From: Albula goreensis
Taxonomy: Eukaryota > Chordata > Actinopteri > Albuliformes > Albulidae
Length of the DNA: 64,000 bases
Assembly (NCBI GenBank): GCA_022829145.1
Contig: CM040742.1
Span: 10,706,131 to 10,770,130, forward strand
Reading direction: 5' to 3'
This document shows, piece after piece, positions 25,437 through 38,715 of the stretch. The notes beneath the pieces are model-generated. The model did not search any database. It was not told where the DNA came from and saw nothing but the letters and a program-made list of their open reading frames with translations. Made by a program: the position numbers and the translations under genes. Position 1 is the stretch's first letter. Each line of letters starts with the position of its first letter.

Positions 25437-28400
25437 CTCATACGCAAACAGTGCATGTGCGTACATAGACACACTGAATAATGAAAAACAAAAGCATGGA
25501 GGTGTTTGCATAAAAGCTCTTTTTGGGTTATACTCTTTGTAAAAATTGCACCTCTCCCTCTCTTCCTCCCCCTCCTCCTCCCTGTCTCAGATTGGAGCAC
25601 AGTGAGTTGTCGGTGTCAGACGCTGCGGGAGCCGTGTGGCTGCGTGTCATTTAGCAGTCAGGTCGGAAATGTCACACTATATGACCGCACATCCACAATA
25701 ATGGCTTGACATTTTTTGACTCATCTTCGTAAAGATGTAGAGGGAAGGAGAAAGGGAAAGTTCGGGAGAGGGGTGCAAATGGTGAGAGCACGCTGAGTGG
25801 GTGGGAGGGGTGGAAGAGGGTTTTGGGAGGGGGTGTGGGGGTGGGGGACGGCAGTATGAGCGATGGAAAAAGAGGAGATGAAAAGACAAGAGACACGAAT
25901 AAGTATGCTGATATCGCCTATAGCGACTGCTGTCACCATCCCATAATCTCTCTGTGAATATCATTACGACATCGACCAGCCACCCCTGCTGCGCCCCCCT
26001 CAACCACCACAACCCCATTACAGCTTCTGTCCAAAGAGCTTCAGAAACGCCACTTTTTTAAATGGCTTTTGAATGCAAAGCTCCATTAATTTTAGTACTT
26101 GATGTATCCTTCAGTTCCTGAGATCAAATATTAAAATAAACAAGCCCTTGTTGTCTCATACACCCCCCACTCCACCCCCAAACCCCCAACCCCTAGCGCT
26201 GTATTCTGTAGCTCCAGCTTTTCGAGCTCTTTCCGTATGAGTAATGATCGCTGTGGAAAGATGTGCATTTTCTCACTCTCTCAGCTTGGAAAGTTAATTA
26301 CATCAGTCAGTTATTATCTGCTGCTTTCTCCCTCTCAGTCGTCTTTCATGAATAGTTATTAAGAGGGGGGGGAAAATGGAAACTTCACAATTTTTGTTTT
26401 CAAGTATTTAAACGATACTGTGTTTACTTCTGCTTGTTAGGACACTGCTCTTGTGGCTAATCCAGCTGTCAGTGTGGGAGAATCCAGTTAAAAACACAAG
26501 GTAGCTAAGCTGCTTAAGAATAGCTAAAAGTAAGTTCCAAAATGTACGTAAATTGACAATGCTGTAGCACTCTTCGAAAGAATGTTTGACAAACTCACAA
26601 ATCAGGCTTTACAGACATCTGTCCTCCGAATCATATTGAACATGGAATGACATGTCTGAACTATGCAGCTCAGCTGGGGGAAGCTGCACAGTGAACAGGG
26701 GGTGGCAGCCACATGGTGCATTATTGGGAAACTGAGTTGCATTAATGCTGAGGCAGAGGTGTGTGTCCATCTGCTCTCCTGAAATAACCAAGGAGTTTAG
26801 AGTGAGCCCGGTCTGAAGGTGCTAAACTGGAAAAGCCAATCAGCAAGAGGGGGGAAAAACACTGTACCTGAACTCAACTTGTATAAAAAATCTGTTAAGT
26901 GCAAATTTTATTTTCCTTCACCGTATGGTGTGCTCTTTCCTGTGGGTGCAGTGCGAGTGCATGTGAGAGAGCGAGAAGCCCGCAATCATACATGGCTTTT
27001 CTTGACACCATCTCTGTAGTGTCACTCTTGGATCTTTAACTCTTGGATGACCAAGTTTTGAAACGGCATCTAATTGGTGGCCCAGTCTGATCGGCATTGT
27101 GGGGAAAAGGAGCAAAAGCTGGTCGTCATGTGAATCACATGGAGGAATCGTGTGTCATAGCTGCCGCCTCCCGAGTCAGTGGGACAGGGTGGATGCAGAA
27201 GTGCGGTGTTGTGAGCCAGCAGCACCCTTATACACACCTAACTCTAAAACATCGCCACAGGTGCACAGGCTAATTAGAGAGGAACTTTTTTAAAATGTAT
27301 CTTTGCCTCGCCTCTACTGGAAAAAAACGGAGCGAGGAACTCTCACGATCAAACGAAAATCAAAACGGCAAGTTTCCTCAAAAGGAATAAAGATCAGAGA
27401 ACTCTGTACACACTCGCCTTGTGTAATACTCCAAGTGTAGGCAGCAAGGTGCGCATTGGAAAAGAGTGCTTATCATTAGATAAAGGAAGAGGAAGAAGCC
27501 AAAACAGTGTGCACAGACTGGCTCGATTTCTGGAGCTTCGAGGAAGTCTTGACAGAGAAACAGATTCAGAAGTTCTGAAAGCCCTTAATAAGATTGGCAA
27601 TATCAGTCGATGTGTTGGAGCTGAGAGCGGGTAAGAATCGACACTGGCTAATCATGCAGAATCTGTGCAGGGACGTTATGCAGTGTGTGGGTCCTATATT
27701 TTCACACCGTGTCCCATCAGCTGCTCAGCTACTTGTTCATATTAAACTATGGCTTTGGCAAAAAAAGCAGTCTCTTTCATGGTCTTTGTCCTGTAAGATT
27801 GTAAGGTTAAAGGCAGGACCATTTACAGTGTTTTGGTTTCCTTAAAGAGCTGTGATGTCACATCCTGTACTGTGACAGTGGTGTTTTGCAGTCGTCGGAT
27901 TCCAAATTCAGCATCTCACATGAAGCTATAAGCAATTGGTCTGCAAAAGTCAGTTTTCAGTCTTCATCCTGAAATAATTTCTCACATGCTGTGACAGATT
28001 TTTTTTTGTACAACTCTGATTTCATGTAGCTGTTTTTTTTTTGCCAAATGAGGGGAGTTTTATGTTTCTAAGGAGTTTGGCGAAGTCCTGCCTACTCACT
28101 TTGTCCATTTCATTTGTATTTCTTCATTTAGATTCAGGAAGCAAGGCTGGCTATCGTGGGCTTGTTTCCTGTTGGTGTGATGGAAAGTTCTGAATCACTA
28201 GTAAAGACTTAAATAAAACTCCCTTAAATTAATTCAAAGTATATGCACTTCCTAGTGCAGCACCCGTCATTGTAAATTATTACTGTGTTTCATTTCATTT
28301 TAGAAACATTTTTGGGGCTTGGGGGAGGATGCTGACAGGAGTTTGTGTCTGTAATTGTGGATCAAGGATTACAGCCAACAGATGCAGACATTTACAGCGT

Positions 28401-28769
28401 TGGTGCGTGTTGCTCATTTTTCTCCTCAAAGTGCCTTTGACTCGCCTATCAGTTTGGGCCTAGGCCAGCTGTAAACCTCCCAGCAGTTACATGGGCCTGG
28501 CTGTGTAACATGGCAAGAAATAAGGGAACTGACCAAGGGCAGTGGAAATGGCAGGTTAATCATCATTATATTGGGTGGACTTTGAAGGTCAGGAGACCAT
28601 CCTCTGAGAGTGATTGATTATGGGTGAAAGTGTAGTTTGCTTGTGTAAATATGTTGGTCATATCACTATCTTTCCTCAGCAGTTGCTGCCTCCAGCTGTA
28701 GTATGGCAGACAGGGAATGTTTATGAAGTACATTTCTCATATTGGCAATTATGTACTGTTGTGTGCGTG

Positions 28770-28917
28770 CGCACGCACACACACACACACACACACACGC
28801 ATGCATGCACAATGCACGCTCAGACTTAATGAACAAACACACACATTTTGTGCGCATATTCATACAAACATGCATTCCACAACACGCACAGTCACGGACA
28901 CACACACACAAACATGC

Positions 28918-28982
<65 letters not shown>
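28770..28982. repeat. CA-rich region with (CA)31 array
   Basis: CA-rich sequence from 28770 ends in a pure array at about 28921-28981. Apparent His/Thr-repeat reading frames across it are products of the repeat. Confidence 0.9.
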
Positions 28983-28985
<3 letters not shown>

Positions 28986-30394
28986 CCCTCCTGTACTTCC
29001 AGTTCTATATTTATCCCATGTTACTGGGTAGAGATGGAGTGACAGCAGGAGGGAGGGGGAGAGGCGAGGGGGGAGAGAGCTGAGGGAGTCCATGCTTATT
29101 TTTATTATTTATTATATTATTTTTGCCATCACAGCATTTTTTATGCTGTTTTTAGGGTTTTATTTCCTTCATAATTTGGAATGGCCAGGCATAGCCAAAC
29201 CCCTGGTTATTGCTGGGCCCTCTCTGTGTCTGGCGTCTCCCAGGGTGACGTTGGACAGGCGTGACATCACACACATCACATGACATCAACCCCCGCTTTT
29301 CACACTGTTATCCACCAATTCAGCTTTTCGCAGACAAGTTGGAGGAAGATGCTCCATGGGCAGCTCTGCACGGACTGACTGCCTGACCTACAGAGGGCGC
29401 TGGAGAGAGAAGAGACAGACATTTCCACTGACCACATCCCTCCCTCTCTGAGCTACAGCCAGATCTGCAGCACCCCACTGTGTGTTACTAGTGTGACCAG
29501 TTACATACAGTATTTTGTTGTGGGTGTGTTCTGTCACTCATTGTTCCTCAGACTGTGGCAGGCAGCTGAAGATTCCGTTCTGTCTCCGACTAGTAAATTT
29601 GCCAGGGTCAGGTAGGTTGCTGAAAAAGATCTGTTTAAATCTAGGTTACAAGATTTTCCTGATTTCTTTATTTCCTTTCTCTGTTTCACATTTTGTTGTG
29701 AGGTGCAGCTCTGTCTCCACTTCCCTCACAGGAAAGTGTTGGGCACAGCCTCTCTCTCTCACACAGAGGGGTTTTTCTCAGTGGGATCGGACACTGTGTT
29801 CCTGCTCAGGCTGTAATGGTTCCTCTTTCATTCGGCATCTTCAAATAACCAATTACATCGCACCCAAGACTTACCAGGGTTGTAATTACCCATCCAAATA
29901 AAGGGCTGTCATTGGGCAATCACCTTAATTACTTTCACTGTGATCAAAAGGTCGGGTAGAGAACTAGAGCATGCTCCCCTGCTTCTCCGTCTGGGAGCCG
30001 GCCCCCTGCCAGTCCTAATAATGTTCTCAAAATGTTAAAATCACGTTGCAGAAGTGCAGCTTTTAAACGACCCTCTTGAGTCATGCTGATAGGTTTTATT
30101 TATTTATTTATTTTTTTTTTTTTTGCTATGGATCACATCCTTGAGCTTGATTTTTGTGGAAAATGATTTTTTACCAAGTTCAAAATTTGAGGAAGTCGAT
30201 GGAAATGTTGTATTTTTTTGAAGTATTGAGTATTTTGGCCATAAGTAAATTATCTAACAGTCTCCTGGCTACTGTTTCCAATGTGCTGTGTTGTACATTC
30301 ATAGATATAGTACAGATGTGACATAGTGGCCTTTGAGGTTGCATAGCAACAGCTGTGTTGTATTCATTGAATCATCCATTTGAAACCAGTGTGA

Positions 30395-30505
30395 GGTGAA
30401 AGTGGGTGGAGCTGCAAAGCTCTTCCAGTACCTTGCAGATTAAGAACCAATCATTGTGTTTGGTTGTAGGGAGAGAAACCTTTTGATTGGTTCAAAGGTT
30501 GATGG
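30395..30505 (-). repeat. Dispersed repeat, inverted copy of the 22.95 kb family
   Basis: Reverse-complemented, the segment reads CCTTTGAACCAATCAAAAGG, TTTCTCTCCCTACAACCA, then an insert, then CAGCTCCACCCACTTTCACC. This matches 22990-23070 in the same order. The insert ATTGGTTCTTAATC is specific to this copy. Confidence 0.65.
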
Positions 30506-31669
30506 ATGCTTAGTTTGATAGGTGGTGGTTTCAGTCGCTCTCCCATCATGAATGGAAAAGAACTGGGATCTCCTCTGGATTTCCTTTTTAAACCAGTGCT
30601 GTCAAACTCCAGGACAGATTCCTACCTCTGGCTCATTTTAGTGAATTTGACTCTGGGCCCTGTAGTCCTCCCTACCCCCCAGCACTTCAGCTGCACGTTC
30701 AGGTTTTCAAGCTTAAACTGTTTCCCTTTTCAACAGGCGTAGGGCTTGAGCGTGTGAGCGCTTCTTTATACAAAGGTCTTTCATTGGCTGCTGCTTTGAC
30801 TCTGGGTAAGAGGCCTAGTCTCTCTGTTATTGAAGGCCCTCATTTTGAGTGCTCCTCCACTTCTTACATCTTCTCTCCTTCATGCATGGTTCCCATGTAC
30901 TACTTATCTCTTTGACACACACACACACACTGTGTGCCAATTTATGGGCACACGCATACACACCCTGCTCTATATCTCTTTCTCTCAATCTCTCTCCCCT
31001 CCTTGCCTCCCTCTGTTTCTGTTTGATCTCTTCTCTCTTTGGTTCAGCCCATCTCTCTCCTCTCTTTTCCTCTGGTTCTCTCTCTCCATCTCCCTCCATC
31101 TCTCGTTCTCTCCCCTCTCCTCCTTGCCTCTTTCCTCCTCGCCCCCCTCCCCTCTCCCTCGTCGGCGGTGGCAGGGTTTGTGATTCTGAGCTCGTGTGCT
31201 ACCTGGGCTGAACTGGAATTGAGCCCTCGAGCAGCAATTTCATCAGCTTCGTGACCTGCCTGCTCACCGGTAATTAAAAACCTGGTGGTAATAGTGCTGC
31301 TCCATTCACCTGTCCCTGCCTTGGTTTGAAAACAGGAGCAGCCGGAGACGGAGTGGTGTATGAAATGGAAATGCCCTCAAGCCACAGTATCTAAATCAGA
31401 TCTCCAACAAGACATGGGGCAGCGCGCGTTTTCATATTCCATTAGCGATGTTTGCTTTTGGCCCGTGCGCGGAGAGTCTGATTTTAAGTCTTTTTGAGCA
31501 ACGTGATTATGTGCAGAGACTAACAGACGCGTCGCTTAAGGGAGTAACAGACGTGTCCTCGCAAAGGGAGGTAGACCCGACTCTGTGATCCAGCACAGCG
31601 ACTCCACTCCCCTGCCCTTAGCTGCACGTCCCACGGTAATGAAGCTGCGCTTGTACGGTCCCTATATAC

Positions 31670-31873
31670 CTCTTACTACACACACTCATATACACACTTA
31701 CGCACACACACATAAACATACACTCTCTTACATACACTAACACACATACACTCTCATAAGCACCATCACACATGCACGTATTACATAAACGTACACAAGT
31801 ACTCGAATGCGCGCACACACACGCACGCACACACACAGAGTAAAATAAGCACATTCACTCTATCATGGATGTA

Positions 31874-31910
<37 letters not shown>
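31670..31910. repeat. CA-rich stretch with (CA)n array
   Basis: About 240 bp of ACAC/ACAT/ACTC repeats ends in a pure CA run at 31877-31909. Confidence 0.85.
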
Positions 31911-31914
<4 letters not shown>

Positions 31915-32433
31915 TCCCTCCCTGATATTACACCAGTGTTAGCACATCTGCGTTTGTAGCTTTGATGTGGTAATCAGAAATGAGCGCTTATAATTGAGTG
32001 TGACTGAGATGGGGAAGCTGGGATTGAGGGAGAGGGAGAAGATGGCTAAATGGATGAAAAAGATGAAACGGACAGAGGATTCCTTTTGTGCATGCTTGTG
32101 TGTCTTATTTTATTTGATTTTTTTTTTTTCGTAATTCGATTCTTGTAATGAGCTAAATATATTCCTCTGGTGATGTCACGCTTGACGGGAATTGGTATCT
32201 AAGCTGAGAATCCTGCTGGAGAGGAACCGAGGCCCCTTTGGTCACTGAAGAGCGGGAGGAATTAGTTCTACTCAATGTGGAGCCTCACAATTACACAGCT
32301 GTGTCTCTCTGCCGCATTGTGTCCTATATCCTCTACATCTCTCTCCTCACCTCTCCCTCTCTCAGCCTCTCTGTGCCTCTGTCTCCCTCTCACCTCCAGC
32401 TCCCCTTCATCCATATGTAGATCTGCAGTGTGT

Positions 32434-32452
32434 AATTGTGTGAGTGTGAGAG

Positions 32453-32492
<40 letters not shown>

Positions 32493-32690
32493 TGGCTATG
32501 GTGTGTGTGTGCGTATGTGTGTCTGTCTCAGGTGTGTGTGTGTGTGTGTGTGTGTCTGTCTGTGTGTGTGTGTGTGTGTGTGTGTCTGGCTATGGTGTGT
32601 GTGCGCGTATGTGTGTCTGTCTCAGTCTGTGTGTGTTTCTGTCTGTGTGTCTGACTGTGTGTGTGTCTGTGTGTGTATTTGTGGCAACAT
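32434..32690. repeat. Interrupted (GT)n with internal duplication
   Basis: GT runs are interrupted by CTGGCTATGG and CTGTCTCAG. The block CTGGCTATGGTGTGTGTGYG, then CGTATGTGTGTCTGTCTCAG, occurs twice (about 32491 and 32585), so the array has a higher-order period of about 94 bp. Confidence 0.85.
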
Positions 32691-35600
32691 GCAGAGTGTA
32701 TGGTGCTTTATGGGGTCCATACTCATGTAGGTATGGCATGAGAACCTGCAAATTTAAGGAGACTGTATGGGGGATTTGGGGGGATGGCAGGCAGATTCTC
32801 GAATGTCAGTCAGGGACACACCGTTAGATAAAGGAAACAGGAGCTGGAGCAAGGTGCAGGGGCCATAATGACCTTGAGCTGCGAAATACAATATTGGGAT
32901 GAAACCAAATGCTCCTACCCCACCCCCTCCTCCCCAGGAATGCTCCTCCAGCTCCCAAATCTGTCAGAATTATCCCAGCATGCCTAGTGTACACCGCCCG
33001 GCTACACGTATCAGAAAGACAGCGCGGTTGCCTCCATTTTATGAGCATTTATTTGTGTAAAATCAGGAAGTCGAGAGTGATGACAGAAGTGTTTATGGGA
33101 CTAGGTAGAAAAGCAGTGCCCTGTTACTAAGTCAGTATTTGTGGATGGGTATGTTGTGTAGTATATGCAAGGATTTACATCACAGGAAGTGGGAAATGGT
33201 TTCGGGGGGGGAAGTCAAAAAATGTACTACTGTGGCCGATCACAATGCTGTTGCATAGCGACCCCAGTATGAAAATTGACATTTCAGGGAGTATGAGTAT
33301 TTTGTCTGGTAAGTTCACATTTCAGACACTGTCCTGAAACAGTTTACCTTAAGCTGTGATGGATATATTTTACAGATGGGGTGGAGCTATCCTGTTTGTG
33401 AGGTTTAAATCAGAAGAGCTACTCCAACCAGTCCCACAGTGTTTCATTACGGTCTCTGACACGTCAGTCCCATTCAACTCTGGTTCCCAATATCGGTCCT
33501 GGTAGCCTCTCTTTCATTCCAGCCATAATATCATATGTATATGCAACTTTATGAACTGGAACGAGATTAATTGCAGCAAGAATTATAATAATGAATTGTG
33601 TACAATACAAATTGTAACAAGTGGCAGATTGTTAATCAATGCCCGTGAAGGATTTTCACTTTAAACATATCAGAAATAGTTTGGCACGCCATAAATAATA
33701 AAAATATGCTTAATCAGCTAATGCTTTCCTTTTCTATAGTATTACATATGACACATTACTCATTTGTAAAGATTTTGTATTTTCAGTTGATTCTGTTACT
33801 GACTGGTAGAACATGTGGGTCACTGAAACTGTATCCGCTGTGTGAAATTTGTCAGTGAGCCAAACTTCCATTGTGTTAAAATTGTTAAAGGGGGAAAAAA
33901 ATTGTAGTAGTAAGTAGAACCTAAACCTCAGCATCTTTAATTGATCAAGAGATTTAGCTGTAACATGACCGAGCAAACAGAGGGTCCCTCTGGACAGAGT
34001 CTGAGAACAGCTGGTGTAAGATTCAGCGTCTGATTTGATTTGTCCACCCAGAGACTGGACCAAACCGGACCGCTGTGGTTTCAGGCTTTCTTTTTTTTTT
34101 TTTTTTTTTCCCCCTAATGGTTCTCTAGGCCTGTGAGTGAGAGCTTGTATAACATGTGACTGTGTCACAGTGTTCCGTGTTCCGCACTGTAACCTGGCAA
34201 CCGTGCCAGATGTTGGGAGCGTGCTGATGGAATGGGATGGAGAGATGGGTGCACGGGTAACAGCACAGCAGACTGCGCACACAGGTGTGTCACTTTGACA
34301 TAGCCTTAGTTATGCGTGGGTACTCCTCTTGTATGGATACTCTCCATAAAGGGGAACCCATGGAAAATGAACATTTGGAAGACATACTCATTACAGACAA
34401 AATCTTTCATAAATGGCTTCCCACAAAGCCACGCTGTAGCTTGAAATTCCTTCCTGACATTCACTGATGATATACAATTCACATGTAGCCTGGAGTTGAT
34501 GACTGTTATTTTAGATAGAAATAAAATTGCAGGAAAGCAGTGCTAGATTTGTATTCTACCACTTCTTCTGCCTAATGCATAATTTACCCATGAAGAATAT
34601 TATGCATTGAAGTCCTTTTGGGAGCTGCTGGCTCTTGTGTGGGCGTGGCATAGCTCGGATGGGAGACTGTGATCGAGGAGATTTGCATCTTCTAACTAGC
34701 TTGAGTTTTTTTCTTTTTAAGTCGTTATCAGTCTATGGATAAATTTACTGTCAAAAATTGATTTTGGTGTAAAGTGCTGGATAGCCCTGTTCTCAGACAT
34801 GCTAAAGCTGAACAATTTCTGTGTGTGTGTGCGTGAGCGTGCGTGTATGTGAGCGTGCATGTATGTGCGTGTGCTTGCGCGTGTGCTTGCGCGTGTGCGT
34901 GTGGTGCATGTGTGTGTGTATCAGTGTGTCTGTTTGTGTTTGATGGTCAGAGGTAATATGGAACCCATGAGAACATGTGTGTGTGTCTTTCTGCCTGTCT
35001 GTCTGTACGTGGTTATTAGTAGAAGCATGTCTGTGTGTGTATTGTGTGCATTGTATCTGAGCGATGGAGAGAGTTAGTATGGCCTCACTGGCAGGTCTGG
35101 TCTCTGTCCAGTTCACATGAAATAATTTTGGCTATAATGTTTTTTCAGCACTCTTGAAACCAACATCATAGAATCCACCATTCTATTTCCTGCTGTAATG
35201 CTGGTTGCAGGCCCATTTTTGTTATTTTTTTTATTTTTCATTATTATTTTATTTTTTTTTTTTTTACACACGCCTGCCAGGTGTATAATTGCCTTTTTGT
35301 GTCAGCCGTTTCAAGCATGTGGATGTGCGAAAGAACCGTGATGAGGAGCTGTTTACTATTCATCGCGAACTGAGACAGACATTCTACCCTGTAGAAAGTT
35401 ATGGAGGAGACAATAACATTACCCTCTCTCCCTTTCCCCTTCTGTCTTAACTCTCATCCTCTCTTCCTTTGTCTACCTCTCCTTTCTCCCTCTCTCTCTC
35501 TCTCTCTCTCCCCCGCGCCCATGTGCCCCCCAAATACCACTGCTGCTGTATTGGCAGGCTGTTTTAGCATTTCCAAAGCAAAGCATACAATGTGTGACAT

Positions 35601-37351
35601 GAAAAACCATAAACACATGGACACACAAAAGGTGTCATAAACATCAAAATAACATGTTATGTGATATTTACTATTAAATAAAAACTATGTGTCTGTGTGT
35701 GAGAGATGGAGAGAAATTCAGCACTTTTTAATCTGGCCACAGTAAGCCACTGAGGAAGAGAGCAGAGCACATTGTCCATCTGTCCATCCTCCATCCATCT
35801 CTCATCCATCTCTGTCCTCCCCTGTGACATTTTCATGCTGTAAAGTCCTGTTTACATAAGACCTACTAAACACTAGGGCAGATCATTAGCATAATGTCAT
35901 TTTGGGGTGCTAAGGGAGCAGGAGAGCAGGGTGTGAAGATCATTTCCCACCTCTATGTTGACAGGGCTCTTTTTTTAACAGGAAAGATAGTCAAGGTGTC
36001 AAGAACCCAGTATCTGGTCGCAGCCATTTTCCCACAATTCTGAGATAGTATGCTGGGTTTAAATGTCAGCGTAACTGGCTAGTTGGTGTGCTTTTGTCTC
36101 TACTTGGAGAAAAGACCCACGGGTTAATAAATATATCATTGTGCACCAAGACAAGACTTTTGTGTGGATCTGTTGCATCAACTCACAAAGGTATAAGGAC
36201 CATATTTCCAAAGGATCTTTTGCTTTTCTACGTTTCCTCCCTGCATCTCTCCCTCTGTATCTCCCTCCTTCCCTCCCTCCCTCCCTCCTCATCCCCCTTT
36301 TACTCATCTCTCTCGCCTTCTCTTTCGCTTTGTGTGTGCGTGTTAAATATTGATGACGGTTTGTCCTTTGTTGTCAGCTCGTATAATGCCTTGTGTAAAT
36401 AAATACTGTAAGTTCATACAGTAAGCAGAATAACCTGATCTGACAGGGTCGCTGCCTTAACGTACTCTTTCACATATATTTGCAATTGGCACAGACTTGC
36501 ACGCACACTCAATACTTGCTGTAAATGCACCGCAGCGTACTGGTGTGCATGCATGTGGTTATGATTGTGAACAGATTGAACAATCAAGCAAAAGTGCACC
36601 CTTTTCCCTGATTTCACATATAACGTTGAGAGTTGCACTGACTCAACCAAAAATGAGAATGACCTGATTTTGTCTTTAGTTAGAACACTGACACTCCATC
36701 CAAAGAGGCAGCCCTGTTGCCTTCCCTTATGTCAAGCTAATGGGATCATACAGATTGCTTTGGACTGTAATCAGTCAAATTATTATTTGCAAAAAACTAA
36801 CTGGATGGATCAGTGGACTTCAGACTAAGCTGTTAGAGTAACCCTTAAAGCGGTACACATCAAAGGGAAGAAACAAAGAGTTGTTTTTTGTTCAAGAAAT
36901 GGTTCCATTGCAGTGCATTGTGGGAAACCCCATGTGTAAAGGAGTGTTCTAATGAGTTAGCCTAGCTTCTGCTCAGGTTAGCTCAATTATCCGGCAGGAT
37001 TGAACTTTAAGAGCAAATCCTCTTTAATCCGTTTTTAGGCTGCCACAAGGGGATTGGGTGAACATTAGTTTTCTCTTTTTTTCCTCTCGCTAACATTTCA
37101 GTTATTTTTTCTCTTCTCCCTCTGTCTGATCCTGGTTGACTCTGGAGTTAGGAAATAAAATATGGCTTGCATATTATAAATGAAAACATTCTTGCTCAAC
37201 ACTGTAGAGCTCTATTGAGGCAGGATTTTCACTCATTTGGCTCATATCTGGGATTACATTTATTAAACTTTTAATTGTTTACTTGAAATCAAATTCCCCG
37301 AAGAGCCCTGTGGTGGTTAGTTTGAAACCGCTGTGTTCAAATTTTATTGAA

Positions 37352-37352
<1 letters not shown>

Positions 37353-37401
<49 letters not shown>
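37353..37401. repeat. (CA)n microsatellite
   Basis: About 24 uninterrupted CA units downstream of lrfn4 in its transcriptional direction. Confidence 0.9.
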
Positions 37402-38509
37402 ACATTCTCATAGTTTTACTGCCTAACTAATTTAGTGTAGAGGGATATAACCTAATTTTTCTTGCTCTGCTTGAGCTTAAATGCTATCCCCACAAAATAA
37501 ACAACATATACATTTGTCATAACTAAGGTTTATTGTTCATATTTTTTGGAACACTGTCAGTCCTTTTTGAACATTTGGCTGCACGGAGCTTGTTTGATTA
37601 TTTCAGCCATCTCTTGTGATGTCATTTTCTCTTGCGGAAGGACATAGATGATTTTCTGTGTTGTTGTGTTTTTTGGTGTCATGATCCAATAATGTGTAAC
37701 GTAGAATCTTGGTGTAGCTCAGTTTCTTAACTATTTACAGTATATTTTCTTGGAGTATTTTCTTAACAGTTTTACTTTCTGATAACAGAATATCAAGTCA
37801 TCTCAACAATATTTACTTTGGAAAATTACGATTGGCCAAACAGAAAAAAACAACATTTTATGGTTAATGGCGTTGGACTGGCTGTTGTGACACTGGATCA
37901 TTGCACAGCTATGATTTATACTACACATTACCCAGCTTCTGTAAAGACAGTTAAGTGTTGACGATCATTTTCAGCAAAATTACACCACTTTGTCTTCCCG
38001 AGGAAGAACAATCCAGGGAGAATTATTACAACGCATTCCCTTATGGGCTTTTTTGAGCTGATTTTCTTTTTTTCTTTTTTTTTTCCCACCCCAAAACCCT
38101 TTGGGGTTTATGAATGATTGATTTAACGCTTTTACACCTTCTGCTAAGAAGTCCCAATGTGTAGATTTACAGTGGACACAGTCAGTAGGTTTGGCAGTTT
38201 CAAGTCTTGAAGTAGTTAACTGCCTAATTGATCTGACTGAAGGACAAAGTTTGTTGCCAGTGTCTGGCTTGAGTTGTGATGTCACTTCCTGTTTGGTTGG
38301 CTCCGCCACTCCCTGGGCAGGATCAATCAGCCGTCTCTCCTCTGTCATGATCTGTGCATAATTTCTTGGCAGTACCTTCCCCTCATTCTCTCTCTCTCTC
38401 CCTTTCTCTTTCACTCTCTCTCTCCCTCCCTCCCCCATCTCTCCTTTGCTCTGTAACTCCTGCTTTCTCTCTCTCTGTCTTTCAATTCCAGGTATTTTTT
38501 TTCCCTCTG

Positions 38510-38515
38510 TTTATT
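38510..38515 (-). terminator. Possible lrfn4 polyadenylation signal
   Basis: TTTATT on the + strand (AATAAA on the - strand) lies about 200 nt beyond the lrfn4 stop codon. It is the first canonical hexamer I noticed downstream. Fish LRFN 3' UTRs can be longer, so the real site may be further on. Confidence 0.3.
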
Positions 38516-38715
38516 CCTCCTCACTATCACATCAGTGAAACTAACCAAAAGCCATGACTCCCATTTCTTTCTCTACTCCTTTTCTATACCTTCATTCCCA
38601 TCTCACTCTGTTTCTGACACATGCCCTGTCAACATCTCTCTGTCCTTATCTCCATCTTTGTCCATCTTTCCCCTTTCTGTCCTTGCTATCCTTTTCTTAT
38701 CTGTAACAGTCTCCC

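Noticed and set aside
33734-34282. 182-residue frame on the - strand
   Set aside because: It shows no recognisable domain, spans a poly-T tract (translated as a Lys run) and has no splice or homology support.
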